64,000 nt of DNA from Varroa destructor (lineage: Eukaryota; Arthropoda; Arachnida; Mesostigmata; Varroidae), in the NCBI RefSeq assembly GCF_002443255.2, contig NW_019211457.1, positions 48,447,233-48,511,232 of the forward strand, written 5' to 3'. The notes beneath the pieces are model-generated. The model did not search any database and was not told the DNA's origin. It saw nothing but the letters and a program-made list of their open reading frames with translations. A program made the position numbers and the translations under genes. This document shows positions 1 through 33,300 of the stretch, one piece after another (positions within the stretch are counted from its first letter, which is position 1; each line of letters starts with the position of its first letter).

Positions 1-777
1 CTGCAGAAGGAGGCTGCGTACAACAGAGAAGCGTCATTTCCCAAACAATTCAGTGACAACATCACCTTATGACATATTCGAAGATAACAAACGGCTCTGC
101 CTTAACTCGAACTATTCTTAACACTGTGTATTCAGCGTTGACGATACATCATGGGACAGGATGGAGCGTGGGCTATGCGGTGTGCAGTTGTGTTGAAGAA
201 GGATGTTCGAAGAGCTTTTCATGGCGGTACCAGCAAACATCGGTAATTGTGAATACTGATAAGATCTTCGCTGCGCAAAAGTGGGGAAGAGGCTCACGCA
301 ACCTTCTCAGGTTGCGAACAGCTTCAGTAGGAAGCCATAGCAACCATTAGTAGAACGAAAGGCAGATAGATAGATCATAATCACATAGGCAGATAACGCA
401 CTGTCGCACTTACTCATCCGCATACTTAGGAAACTGAATTTAGCTTCACAGTTGCGGAGAAGGAGATCGAAGAAGACTTAACTATTCGTGCTTTGTACGC
501 CTGATGGATGAATTATATTATCTTTTGTAAAAGCGACCTTGCATAATAAACGTAAGACTCCCTAAATATCTTAACAGGACAGAAATACGAGTTACAACCA
601 ACAATATTAAATTGCGACACTGAGGAATTTATAGAGCTCAATAGTTTTCCCTATATACTTCCTACCTAGAAATGTACACGTACACAATGAATTCGTATGT
701 AGGAACACCCGGTCTGAAAAGTAGATTTTTGTTCAGGAATAGCTAAATACTTTTAAGAAACGCAATAATGTATTTTA
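1..777. other. Sequence downstream of the DM-domain gene, no gene supported
   Basis: No recognisable coding exon or RNA gene is seen. A 93-codon open stretch on the plus strand (69-350) has no family resemblance. I searched the minus strand here for the DMA domain or another C-terminal exon of the neighbouring DMRT gene and found none. If that gene has more exons they lie off the left edge of the window. Confidence 0.5.
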
Positions 778-3110
<2,333 letters not shown>

Positions 3111-6100
3111 GGAAAGCAAGCAGCAAAGGTACTTACTGAGGACGTAATGCTACCGAGTATATTAGTGAGATTGCTGTAAAAAAGTGGCAGCATCTTCAAC
3201 AAAACAATATACGAAAGCTTTCGGAAAAGATTCGGCGCTGCTTATTCTTAATTGGATTTAATTCAACTTGGCACTAAATAGAATGGCATAGATTAGAAAA
3301 ATGACAGCATTTAAATAGCACGGCAAGCACGCGAACGGAAAAGTATTCGTTCTTTTATGTATTTTATTTCGTTCTAATTCAACATTTCAAGTTAAGAGTA
3401 TTTAGGCTTAAAAAAGTCATATACCTAGCACAATTTATGTGATTAAAGAAGTTCAACTTCCATATATCAAAATACAGTGATTCAAGATATAGCTCAGTGT
3501 TTTGCAGCACTATCAGTATTTCAGTAAACGTAGCATACTTCCATTAATACTACGTCAATAGCTGGGTCACCAACAGAAATGCATCCACGAAGACCGAGGG
3601 TACCAATTATATAAGTTTCGTCCATAAAATCACTGCACGGCTGACGAACAAATATACGTGAGCTTCACCTTATCGAGCTATTTTGATACTAGCATTTTTC
3701 TAGGAATCTTGTCTGGATTCAGTTCTGAGAGCACCCCTAGCTATAGAAGTTCCTGCGAGTTTTTATAACTTGATTTTTTGACGGGCTATGTGGAGCCCTT
3801 AACAACAACAGCACTTGAGCAAGTAAAAGATTTGCCTTACTTGTGGGCTATATGTACAAATAATTTGTAAAACTTCTATCGTACAGCGAAAAGTTTACTT
3901 GGAGCTATTGTATTATTCAGCTCAGATAACGTTTGAAAATCGCCCTAGATGATCAAGGAAATAGACCTTGTCTATGGCCCATATTGATTTCTGATCGCGA
4001 AGTTGCATATATACGCACACACTACACGCTTGATTCAAGGAGACAATATCAATGCACGAAATATTGATCGTAGAAAGCTTAAGAAATGGCTATCAGACTG
4101 GTGCAAAACATAAACGGTCGCCAGCATGCCCCACACCAAGTGGAGTTCTTATAACAGGAAATTATTACCTTTCTTTATGCAATGCTACCCAGAGGCATGC
4201 CATCATAAAGAAGTACGAACAGCGAACCGCTGACCACGTTACGGGATTCTAAAAATCTCCTTAAGCGTTAAAGCTCACTTTCTATGGTGGTTCTTTATTC
4301 AAGTTTTATGGCGATTCAACATATTCAATGGCAACATGTCCGCCAAAAAACTGAATCCTTTTATCCGCTTGTATTTTTTCTGGCGTACAAAAAAAAAGGT
4401 CCACAAAATATCATCTTTGTGCAGAACCGTGTCCTCAAACATTGTGCACAAGGAATGCAAAAAGAGTTAGGTGCGGGTATAGTATGCTACGATTTTAGCA
4501 CAAAATTTTATGGAACGGGAGCTGCTCGCCATCACTAACCTCATTTTTTGATGGTGCTCCTCTTTAAATGGAGGGTAGTCTTGAATTGCTGGGCCCGCGA
4601 GTGTCCATAACGTGAATAGTAAATTTTGGCACCTTGGGCACTCACTAAATATTATGTGTGTGTGCTATACATGTGGCACAGCTGAGAGTGAGGCCTCACA
4701 TTTAGTGACACAAATGTTAGCAAGTGAATAAAACCGGTTAGATGTTAATTTTATTTGAACTGCTTCAAGGTTAAAAACAAAATATAATTATTCTAATGAT
4801 ATAACAAATTTACTGATCATTCTAGTTAAGAATATATTTTCCAAAATTTGTCGCATCTCTACATATCCGTGTTATAGGGATTAGATTATTTCGTCAAAAT
4901 AAACATCATTTAGATGCTTACGTCACTTCCACTTACATGTCGTAAAAGCATCTACTTTGGAATAGTAGTAGTTAGTATAAATATAGTATTAGTATAGCGG
5001 TAGTATAAAAATTGCTTATTCAAGGCTCACTCCAAAATTCTGTGATCTTATGTAAATACATACAAAAAGCTGTTGTTAAAATTTTAGCCAAAAAGCAAAT
5101 AATGGTAATTTTCTTTTATATAAAAACTTTGTGATTGGCCCTCGAGCATACGCAAAAGACTGCTATTTAATGCAAAACAAACTTAAAGATATATGTTGGA
5201 TTCTTATTATTAATTTCTAAATAAGTAGAGCCTCTGAAAAGCCACAGCAGCAATCTAGAAACAACTATCTACGATCTCCTTTAATAGAAAACGCGTTGTC
5301 CGTGTCTGAAAAGATCCCCGTTTTATTTATCGACGGTTTTCCGTATATAGTTCGAAAGAGTTATACTGAAAAGTTCCTTCGACACAGATTTTAGTCCATT
5401 ATGAGCAAACGTGTCAGCTACAGACAAAGATATTTTTCATCGTCGGAAGTTTCCTAAAATTTTGGCAGTCTTTCGTTCTGTTGTTTGTCAAAAAATTACA
5501 AAGTTAAACGAGGAAGAAGAGTCGCCCGACATAGTGCCGAATTCCACTTTTTTAGGTCGAGTGAAGTTCGAATTCTCAAAACAGGAGTACTTCCTGATAA
5601 TGTACATCTTTTCTCTTTAATGTTGAAGCACATACCTGAAACACAACTTTTTGATACCTATTTAAATTAAAACGCAAGAATCGATTAATACAAATTTTGG
5701 ATGCAGCGTCAATCGCGACAACAACAAATGTTGAAATGGTCGAATGTACCAGTTTAGCATTCGAAAAGTAATTACACAGCGTAGACAACTACGTTCTTAA
5801 TTTTTCTGAAAATGTGATCCCGGTATATATATATATATATATACAGATTACATACATTTACATATCTTTTTATATACATACAAATAATTAACAGTCTCGA
5901 GATAAGTGTAACAAACCTATTTTTTGAAAAAAAAACTTTTAAAAGGAGGCACAAATTAGAAGCGAAATGTACAGATATAAATATAATATAAATATTATAT
6001 ATAGGCTATAGCGTGAAATGTAGTAGAGATAGCAGGATCTTTGCCTAGAAGATAAGGTCCCTAAAAAAACATTGAGCTTTAAAATTTTGATCCATGGCCC

Positions 6101-7900
6101 CGATGAAGACCAAGACCGATGAAGATTATGTTTGAAGGGAATGTGAAAAATCGACAAAGATCGCTCATTTCAGTCGGCACAATGCGTGAAATGGACTACC
6201 AATTTGCTAAACAGTAAAAAATCCCGTAACCCATCAAAATAGTTACTGTAGTCAGGTAAAGATTTATAACAGTCGCAGCACAAGCGAAAAAATAAATTAC
6301 AACTTGAACTACGTGATGTACTGTACTTCATTCGATTTATTCAGTGTCATTTAGTTTCCTTTAGCTAGATAGATTCCTTGTTAAATAGAGGCGACTAAGA
6401 AAATCAAATGTTACATTAATGTACCTGTGTATTTTAACAAGCTATCAGGCTTTGTCAAGTGCAAGGGCTAATGTTATTCGGAGTCGAAGAAAGTCTGAGT
6501 TGCTCGATGCGAGGATAGGTGACAAAGCAGTTGAGCCATGGAACATAACGATAGGTTGGTAAGCGAAATCGAACAGACTAAGAGTAGGGAACAACACAAT
6601 GGACGACTCCTGACAGTGCTGCTTCTGCTGCTGGTCCCCAGGTCCGCAGTTGGAAGTCCCGACAACCGTCTACGGGCAGGTTGTAAAAGAATTCACAATA
6701 CAGACCCACTAGAATGGAACATGCTTTGAGCTTGTACGACGCAGCTCACTTCAGCTGAATTACTCTTGCTAATGAGCCATATTTAGGCCGATGTCATTTC
6801 CTTACCTACTTATCTATATTACAAAACCATGACCGTATGTTTTTCACCACTGTGGTTAATACTTATAGTTGGGTTATCAATATAGGTGAGCTCCATTATA
6901 CTGCAGTGAGGTGACACTGAGTAGAAGCGGCACAGAGCGGTTGCATGTGCCGCAGTTAGAAAATCTGAGAAACTCGATAAAGTAGGATTTGCCGACGAAG
7001 TATGGGTCTCGGCTTTAGAATTTTTACTGAAGTTAGTGGCTGCCTAACGAGAGGAGAGTTGTACGGGTGTCAGGGGGGTCCGTGAGCGTTATAAAGGGGC
7101 AGACGAAAGAAGGAACTCTTTCGAATTGTTAACCCATGTGAGAAATCAACTGCTCGCTCCTCGACTTTCAGGATTTAGCATCTCAATGGTGCACGGTGAC
7201 TCCTTCATCGCAAGGATAAAAACAGATGAAGGTGCTGTGCCATCAAATACGTCAGTGCTGCTAATGTCGGCGCTGTTGTTGTGGCGGCTATCGTCAACGT
7301 TGTTATCATTGTCGTTCTTTCTATGCCAACAGGAGCGAATCACACACGTCTACAAAGCGCACGTGATTCTCGCCTTTCACCACGAGTACTATCAGCCGCC
7401 ACCACGGCCACTATCGCAAACGGCAGCATACGAAGCCCCTCTGGCAAAGATGTGCTATAGAGTATGGCGGTAATAATAATAAGAAGGATTTACAAAACAG
7501 ACCGTCATTGTTGTACGAAACCGTTCATTGTGAACGACGTTTGCCCTATAGACCAACTGACCTCCCTAGTATGTTCTGCATATGGACATGCAGGACATGA
7601 GCTTCTTGATGTATTAGTAAAAATTTTTGCACTACGGGGATCTAAACTGCAGCGACTAACTGGTCAGTTTAAGTTTAAAATCAGAATTTGTTTTGCCAAA
7701 ATACCATCTTCACTTTGCGCTCAAATTCCAACACGCAATTTTACCTTACTACTGTTCAAAACCACCGATAATCGTTATTGCGCTTTTTCTCTTATGAAGG
7801 CTGCTTTGATATTTTCGCTCTCTAAGCTAACTTTTAATTTTCAGGATTGAAACTGAGCTCAAAAGTTGCGACTATTGTAAAGGAACTGCTCCTTTTTGTG
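3111..7900. other. Intergenic region, no gene supported
   Basis: The stretch is mostly AT-rich. A somewhat GC-richer part (about 6.45-7.5 kb) carries open frames of up to 128 codons on both strands, but none shows a family signature or a convincing splice pattern. A (TA)n tract lies at 5823-5843. A short inverted repeat, GCGGCACA (6927-6934) facing TGTGCCGC (6946-6953), is present in the GC-richer part. Confidence 0.5.
5823..5843. repeat. (TA)n microsatellite
   Basis: About ten uninterrupted TA dinucleotides. Confidence 0.9.
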
Positions 7901-7923
7901 ACCCAAATATTATTTAAAATAAA

Positions 7924-7929
7924 TTTATT
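7924..7929 (-). terminator. Polyadenylation signal AATAAA of EARS2
   Basis: A canonical AATAAA on the minus strand lies 28 nt past the EARS2 stop codon (stop ends at 7957), the expected distance for a short 3' UTR. Confidence 0.55.
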
Positions 7930-7956
7930 ATAAACATGAAGCTGTAAACAACTGTT

Positions 7957-24353
<16,397 letters not shown>

Positions 24354-27300
24354 ATGGAAGTCGTATGCAAAAAAAAACATGAGAAGAATGCTTCGAAGGT
24401 GAAACTCAGCGACAGAACAACAAAGGAGCTGTTAGCCAGATTACCAGAAATCGTTCTGGAGGGCGAACACCCTGCCGAGCAACCAACTAGTAAGTCTTCG
24501 CTTATCAAGCTGACAGCAATCACGTAGCTAAAGAACCTGCCTGTCACCTGATGAACGAAACCTAGCAAAATACAAATGTGTGTCATCAGTACTCGCGCCC
24601 GAAAACTGAATGTTTAGTTCTTTATTAAACTCTATAATGGCTAACATTACAGTATTTGCTAAATTCAATACATTTCACTACAAGATTCGACATTGTCCGA
24701 AAGAAGTTATTATTATTTTATGCATCTAAAGTCTAACCACATTGAACAATTTAGACCTACATTGGTTGCATTCAATTGGCCACAATAATTTGATGGTCGG
24801 GCCAAGTCTCTGTCTACAAGTGATATACATTTTTTTCTACGCAGAATTGAAAAGACTTGAGTACATTGCTTCCTTATTTTTTACAAAACACATAACACAT
24901 ACTATTCGTCCTATGAAATATATCGGCTGGTGGACGACAAAATATTGTGTCGCCTTACGCTTTTTTCATATAGACATATGTACAGATTACAAATTCAAAT
25001 TTGCGGACCTCTGTTTGATTGCACTGTCGATGTTAGCCACGGAGAGAATCCTAGTTACGGAAAGAAAGTTGTCCAGTTGTGTTGATGAAATGAAACATCA
25101 AGTAGCACTGTGGTAGAAAAAGCAGCAAGGGGTCCAAGTGACCGGACTGCTATGTGGACGACCTCTTTCCGTAAAGTTGTTTGCCTGACTTAGACTTAAG
25201 TATTACTTATATTTTAATTGCAGGCCTACTGGCACCGTACCGCATACGCTGTCGAACAAATTTACTTCTTTCGCATAACTTTTTGCAGATTAGTTGTTAT
25301 GAAACATACATGCTTTTGAGGGATAGTCTATACCACCACGTACGCATTACGCCTGGGTAGAGTCAACAATCTGTGTTTAATATACGGCACAGCATAGCAC
25401 CTATTGTAAATAGTCAGTCCATTAATTCAGATTTAGAATCTGGATTAAACCCAATTGTGGCAAAGTAAATTACCTGAGCTTCCTATTAACGTCTATCAGG
25501 AGAAAAACGAATTAAGAATCAACCCGCCTCGTTCCTGATCGAAGGATATGTACAATTTGGGTATTTGAGCATTTGGTAATGGTGTGGTTAAAAATAGTCG
25601 ATTCAGGTAGCGTTTGAAGTATAATAATAAATTAAATTATGTCATACTAACCAGATAATACCACATTTCAATTTTTTCCTGGTTCCTTTGATAGAGAATG
25701 TTAGTACTAGTACTGTTATCATGCTGCAAATAAGCATCATTACGCCGTATGTCTAGAGAAAGTGGAGATGTATAAGAACAAGTATGAGTGTAGTGGTCTT
25801 CAAAAAATTGTCCGTACAGTTACATATTTATGTTGGCGTCGTCAATATCATGTTTTTGAAAGCAAGTCGGATACCAGCAAAATATAATCGTCACTGGCTC
25901 ACAATTGTGCTTTATGATGTCAGAATAAGTAGTAGTCGAGTCAATCACAAAAAATCGTTTAATTGTACAGAACAACCTGTATCTTACTAGATTTTGAACA
26001 ATAAACTGTTGCTACCTGCGTATTTATTAGTTGTAGATGAGGTACTGGAAAAAAAGGAGATCCCAAATGTGTAATACAAATTATATACTTGAGTCATATA
26101 GGTCATATTCATGTCATGTTTTTCTACTTAAATGTGAGCCGATAGAAACTCATTTGTATTCTACTGCCCATCCAAAGTATGGGTTCAGATGATTGATAAC
26201 CATGGTTTATTCTATGACACATAAGGAGCTGGCGCTGTTTGTCTCATAACTTGAATATGGTCTTGCCTATTTCTTGTAAGCTGTTCTGTGTGCAGTAATT
26301 TCTTAACGCAACTTAGTCGCTGTTTAGCAAGCACGTCTATATACGCACTGAATTATTAAGCCGTTTACATCGCACACGCTTCACCTCAAACAATGTAGAA
26401 CTCAAAAAAATCGCCGTGATATGGATAAGTTGTTTCCATTCCAAGATCGTCGATAAAGATTGTGAACGTGACAACTCTAACTGTAGAAATGGGAACCTAG
26501 TGGCATTGTATGTGCATTTGTTCAACCACAACAGCCCTTTAGGTATACTTTGAACAGTAAAGCTGTAATCACTTATTTATTATCACTCAGTATGCCTTGT
26601 GTTTGTTATATTTGGTGCTATAAATGAATGTCGTTTCCTCTTGTAGAACATTTTGAAGCATTCACCTTGGTGAGAACTAAGTTCTTCGCCTCTACCAATC
26701 AAAACAGAAATTTTATTCTAAACGTGATTAGTACTGGTTATATCCAATTTGCCATCGCTATTGAAATTCGTAACTGTTATTCCTTACTGGAAGACCAAAA
26801 ATTCAATCCCCGTTTCCTATAAGTATAAAAACTGTTTTTGAGTTAACATTAGTAACTGCTATATCCAGCTTGCCATCGTTATTTATATCGGTCAGTATCA
26901 CTTTTATTGAGTTGCCGCTTATGCTATAGGCAACGGTTCGCCCAAGAGTGCCATTACCATTGCCCATAAGTACAGAAACTGTACTGTAGAGACTTTATAA
27001 CTGTATTTTCTTAAAAACAAGCGGTAGAGGTCGCCCTGTCTTTTACACCTTGTTTCTACAGATGTCATAATTATTGAAGATATATCTGGTTTCGTATCGG
27101 TCTTGATACTCTTCTTGGTATTTATAAAGCAGGACAGGCCATTTTACTAACCTAATCCAGAAGTGCTTATGGACCTTAAGGTGTTTTTAGGGCCGTGCCA
27201 ACCGAATCGTCGTGGTCGGATATACAATGGGAAGTATTTTAAAACTAGGGTCACTAAAAACAATAATGTGTTTATCTAACGTCCGAAAGTATTTACCACT

Positions 27301-30300
27301 ATTATTTTAGTCCCAGCATGCACGTTTCTACTGCCTATTGATGAATAATAGGTTAATACATTTATTTAGACCTAAAAGATTACCTTTTTTCTTATTTACG
27401 TACTTATTCCTGCCTAATAAGTTGTTTTAGTTTCTATTAGTTTATTAATTTTATACAAATACATATGTAATTTTATTTGCATAACTATATTATTGTAAAT
27501 ATGCCATTAGATCCTCCTTGCATAACTGACATTTTCTCAGATTACATACGATACGTTCGCATGTATTTATATAATTAAACTTGCATTTTTTGCATAATTA
27601 CTCGAAACATAATATATCTCGATTGTATGAGCAACGTTTTATGTTCACAGCTTATGAGCAACATTATATGTTGGCAGCTGCGAATATAATGAAAGCTAGA
27701 GTGCGTCTACTGGTATAATTTTTTTCAAGACTTAAAGCCAGAAAAGGCAAAAAGTAATGTTGCAACCCGCAGATTTAATAAGATCTTTGACTTTTTGTGA
27801 TTTATGGAGTGACGCATTATCAATAATTACTACCTGACCAGATGTTAAAATTCTTTTACCAAAAAATGCTCAATCCGCATTTCAAAACATGCAGCATTGC
27901 AGATGCCATTAAATACTGCTGGAGCTACCGACTTGTTTTTGTTAATCCAGATATTAGTGCGCAAATAGTATTTGCTGCTCTTCTTATATAGCAGCTATGA
28001 GGGGTCTCTGTATAAGAATAGCAGTAAATTAATTTTTTATTATCACTAAGTACTTAGAGAATGCTGTACAGTGCGCAAGCATTTCGAATGACATGACAGC
28101 ATCTACAACGACAGCTAGCACTCTGTATTTCCGTAACTGTGACTTCTGCAATCAAATCTTTTCTGTGTTATGAATATAGGTTTGTGTTGTCCATCGGTGC
28201 CGCAGGTTTTCAGATGAATTTCCCCCGTTTTCCTTATTCAATAAAGAGCCCAAACGGCATTAGTCTTGGGGTGACTGCGTTCTTTTTTTGGCAGAATATC
28301 ACACATCTTTATTCCTTCGGGTCAGCGAAACGATGATACTTGGATACTTGTGCAGCTGTTGTGTTGAGGGGTTTCGTAACAACAAATTATTGGAATAACA
28401 GACTCTTACATGGCTTGCTAATGCAATTCATATTTCAAAAATGAATGGGATACTGTTGACTTCATAGTAGTAGAACCTCTAGTTCATAGTAGTAGGGCTT
28501 CTTTTAACTTTTTATATAACTCCTGTCTGTTCGTGTATGTATACATGAATGCTATAATGTTACGGGATTTAGAACATATCGTGAAAGATAGTCCATATTT
28601 CGGGGAATGCTGTTTAAGACATCAATAGTGCTATCACCATTATATTGGTAAAAAGGACGTAACCTCTATATTCCCGTGGAATATTATAGGCGAATTTCCA
28701 GTGGATGATCGTTTGGGCTATGTCTCAAAAGATGAAGACACCGCGTCAGAAAAAAGATGTAAAGGGGAAACAGATCCACGCAATAACGACACCTACGCAC
28801 CACAATTCGAAAACGTGAGCGAGTGTGCAAAACAGTGTACTCTCAAAGAACCTAATCACCTTTTACAGACAGAGAAAGCGTCCGGTGATTCGCAGGTTTC
28901 CTACAAGGCTGCGGAAATGGAAAATGAGTCAGTTAAGGTTGAAAAAATGGCTGTTTCCGCAGACGATGCAGCAAACCACGTGGAGGAACCTGTCCCATTT
29001 GAGGTCGAGCAACATGGACAGACGCTTACTAGCATTAAAGACGGCAGACTATATCCCACACTAGACTCTATACCTCGCGGAATACAGTGCACAGGTAAAG
29101 ATGTAAAATCCTCGATGTGGTTTTGAACTAAGCTAAAACTATGAGTCTATTTCGATAATGCGCTCTTACGCTTATTATTACAAGAGTAGCATAAAGATAT
29201 AAAGAATATGAAGCATTAGTTTTATCTGATCCTTGTGTAATACATCTATACTAATTTTAGTAAGCTTTACAGCCCCTCCTTGTGAAGAGGATGGTACCGA
29301 TCGTCAGTACAATGTTACGCAGCCATCTGCTCCAAACTTATCAACGGACTCGAGCGGACCACCTTCTGTGATAAAGATGCCTAACCAAAGAGAGATCATT
29401 CTCAGTCAGCGAAAAACACTTACCCGGTAGGATATGGTGTAATTATACAAAATAGGGAGCACGATACAGCTTTCGATTTGCAGTAAACGCTTATGTTTTC
29501 TGCTTTCGTTACATTTAAATGTGCTTTGTTGCTATACGCCCCTATAAATTATGCCAGGACAAGATGCCACCAGTTTTAAAGAAAGCGTTCTGTGACCATT
29601 GACGGCAAAAGGCACGTAGGCACCTCTTTCCCATGACGGAAAATATAGTTTGCCATATTACGTCATGTGTATTTTATACAACTGACGACAAAAGAGGTAT
29701 CGGTTTTTTATACTTTTAAGATTACGGATTTAATCAATGAACCTTAGCCGCTGTGGCCTAGACATATCCGGCAATTATCTCTCATTTTGAACGTTAATAT
29801 CAGTACATCTTTGGTTGCACTCCGTATAGCTGTTTTGCATTCTACGTGGGCTGGGTCGAAAAGATCGTAATTACTACTTTCGTACATATTGCTTGTAGGA
29901 CCGTATGTGAGCGAATATGTATTTGGTTCATATTTGATAGGGTTTATCCAGAGCTGGACCTGAAAAAGCTTTCGGTGCTTCCCATGAGCGAGGCTGAGAT
30001 GCTACGTTTAAATCAAGGAGTTCTCCTGCAACAACGAGAGCGCCTAGAGGATACTTTCATTGAGATGTACTCTGAAGAAAGGTATACAATTTCAAATTTT
30101 GAAACTGTTATCGTTCAGCATCAGATTTGTGAGCAATGTTATGAAGTGAAGACTGTTTTATAAGGCATAAAGTGTGAAATCCAGTTTTAATATGTCGCCC
30201 TTCGTCATATTTGTCTTGCTTGTGTATGCATGCATAAAGCTATCTAAAACGCCAGTACCGACAGATTTACTTCTCTAATTAGCTCCTACTACTATTTTTT

Positions 30301-33300
30301 GCATAATACGATTTTGTCGTTAAAGATTACAGGAACACGAGCTATTCAAACTTCTGTCGGAGTATTATGCTGAAAAGAGTGCTTTGTCCGCTTGCTCTCA
30401 CCAACTAGATGAGCTGATTGTAAAAGCTCAGGAGCTTCGTGATCATGTTTGGAGCATGGGACGTGGACAAGTTTCCGCTTATGACAGGTAACAAACTCAT
30501 TGAGGTTCAAACGATACCTTTAATAACGCAACGGATTACTCATAGATATGCACCACAAGTTAACTCAAATCTGCTATCCTTCTACGCGCCTATGACGGGG
30601 TATCTAATTTTGCAATAGCAAAATCTCCCCATCATTCATTAACTGAAGTGACACCTAGTTGATTGTCAGAACTAATACTAAGTATATGTGGGTTTTGATG
30701 AAATTGGTACGTGAATATGTTAGCTTCAAATGTTTATTCAGTTGACCAAATTCAAGGGTTTCGAACAAGCTGCAAGGTAGCTTGGGCTAAATAGGCCAAT
30801 GCCCATTGGTGTAGGCCCAGTGACATGAAGTAAAAATGTATATATGTATTATACAAAACAAAAATCAGCTCTCAGCCTGTTAACAAACTTATGAGTTTTT
30901 TTGTGTCGTTCTATTCATGTAAAGATAACAAGTGTAAAATACCAGGCATTGAATTAGTATGCTGTTAATTCGAAAGCACATCAGCTTAATTATTATTACA
31001 ATTACTATATAGATAAAAACCTTCTTTGGCTTTATCCAAGTTCGATGGAAGATAACTAGAATCAAACTGTACTCATCCCTGTTTACGAAATTGTTGCAGA
31101 TGTGGTGACAATTCTCGGGTCGAGAAGAGCCACGAGTATGAAATAGCTAATTATGAACGTCACCAGGCTGCCCGATTCAGGGATACACTTCGACAATTAG
31201 GAGGTTTGCTGCGCGCAGAGTTTGCTAGTCGCAATCATTCGGCTCAAGTTTTGAAGATACAGATAGAGCAGGTTCTCAATAAAGGGCTTTTTCCATTTCA
31301 GACAATCCCCAAAACTGCTCCGATTCCTAGGATCGGTAGGTTCAATTAAATTGATGTCTAGCTACCACGCTTTAATTGGGCTGTTGATCAAATCACTGTA
31401 AGCACACATTATTTTCAGCGTGGCATATAACAGCGAGAGTCATTTTTTTAAATAACATTTGATGACATGACTCACTTATCGAGGCTTCACTTCAGTAATG
31501 TAATACTATCAAATAATGTCGTGAAAGATTTTACGGCTACATTGTTTTTCAGCGAAACTGGATATATAATCCGTAACAAGGAAGATGAACCTAATTTTAT
31601 GGGTTGATTACTATTTCTTCTAGATCTCAGTCATAACTTATCAGGGAAGTGTTCATGTACCCATGAGATCTTCATGTACCCAGGTGAACATCGTTGGAGT
31701 CGTGAACAGGAGTCAACTAAAGAGTCCCTACGTGTAACGATCTCGATACTGTTTTGCTTCACCCGTCGGCCTTTTGAAGACGCGGAATACATTAAGGAAG
31801 TGCGGCAATGGCTTCGTTCGTCTATTGCCGTTCTACTTCGTGTAGCCGCACTGGAGGACCACTTCTTTATACTTTCCCACATCCTAAGGTAATCTTAGAA
31901 TTAGCTTCAACTTAAAGATTACATTTGGAAGTAACTAGAGCTATTATAGTGATAATTTGATGTATATAGACATTCCGAAAACGTGTTCGATCAGCAGTAA
32001 CTAAGGGATCTGGCCCTTTTGTGCAAATTAATAGGTGTCCGGCAGGAATCTCTAAGTGGGCAGTAGATTTGATTCAGATGCCCCCCAGTGATGCTTGGAC
32101 CCAACAGGAAGAGTGGATTAACAACAATTTCCAACCAGGACAAGTCTTCGATTACCCAATGCTTGCTTTAAATCTCATTTGTAGCCCTGTGAAACAGCGC
32201 GAGGTGTTCCTTCGTAAATTCAAGACCGTGGTCGATGAAAGTCCAGCAGATACGTGGTGCATTGTGGACGGTGATGGAGAGAACGGAGCATCTGGGGAAC
32301 CCATTTTTTTCCAATGGGCTGAACAAGATATAGTAGACCTCCTCAATCAGATCCCGTTCCGTGAGATATTCAAATATATACTGTTAGCTGATGAAGTCTA
32401 TGACATTGACCGTACTACAGCAAAACATATGCTTAAACTGATTTCGTTTTCAACACACTTGGTGTACACGCTACGCGTTGGATTGCGCACGTACCACTCT
32501 AGGCGCTACCGCAATCTGACCAAGCGAATCAGTCGACTCATACGTCATTGCGTTGAATACATATCGGATCATTGGGAGGCGTTCCGTGCGGCAAATCCTA
32601 GCGCGACCGAACTAACGCGCATTCAAGTTGAGTACGACCAGTTTTTGTTGCGAGCAGTAAACTCCATATTTTTTTCAGAATCATTGGGAGCATGGCAGTT
32701 CATGGCCGTCCTACCATATCAGAACGTGTCACACGGTATCATCTGGCAACTTCTCTGGCTTTTACATAACAATTACCGCGAAGAAGTGCAATTGGTGGAT
32801 ATGCGTGTTCACGAAATCGCTAAGCAGCTCCAGTCACCTGCCAGACTTGAGGAGAAGATTGAGAACATGCTCGAAGAAGAGGTCTTTTATCTTCTAACAA
32901 CGTTTGCAAATATGGCCATCTCCCGACAGGAAGCCAATCGGGCCTTTATTCATACCGTTGCTGTCGAAGTGTTTAACATAACGTACATACACGAAAAATT
33001 AAGAGAGGTACATTCAAAAGTTGGAAGGGACTTGCTGTCTCGACTGGTTACGAAGCACCCTTTTGTTGTATCGGTGTTGCTTGATCAGATTCATCAAAAC
33101 ATGAGCAAGGTGGGTAACATGGCATGTTATCTTTTTAGCGGGTTCGAACTCACCCGTTGGATCCCAGAAGACGAGGACTTAGATATACTCTACGGATTTC
33201 TTGTAGAGAACGATCTTGTGAGTTCTCAAAATTCATTAGCGCGATTAGTTCTCCAGAATATGAATTATGGATATGATGAAAACACTGGCAATCTGTTTCT

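Noticed and set aside
7126..7850. Two neighbouring plus-strand frames of 115 and 128 codons
   Set aside because: No recognisable domain and no splice sites that would link them; they do not match the EARS2 3' region on the other strand.
24742..25116. 124-codon plus-strand open frame in EPG5 intron 1
   Set aside because: No family motif, AT-driven residues (Ile, Phe, Tyr, Leu), and its start has no supporting splice site. Skipping it keeps the EPG5 phase intact.
30331..30340. Acceptor TTACAG|GAACAC for EPG5 exon 5
   Set aside because: With the preceding exon's phase it leads to a stop within about 30 codons; the acceptor at 30325 restores the conserved frame.
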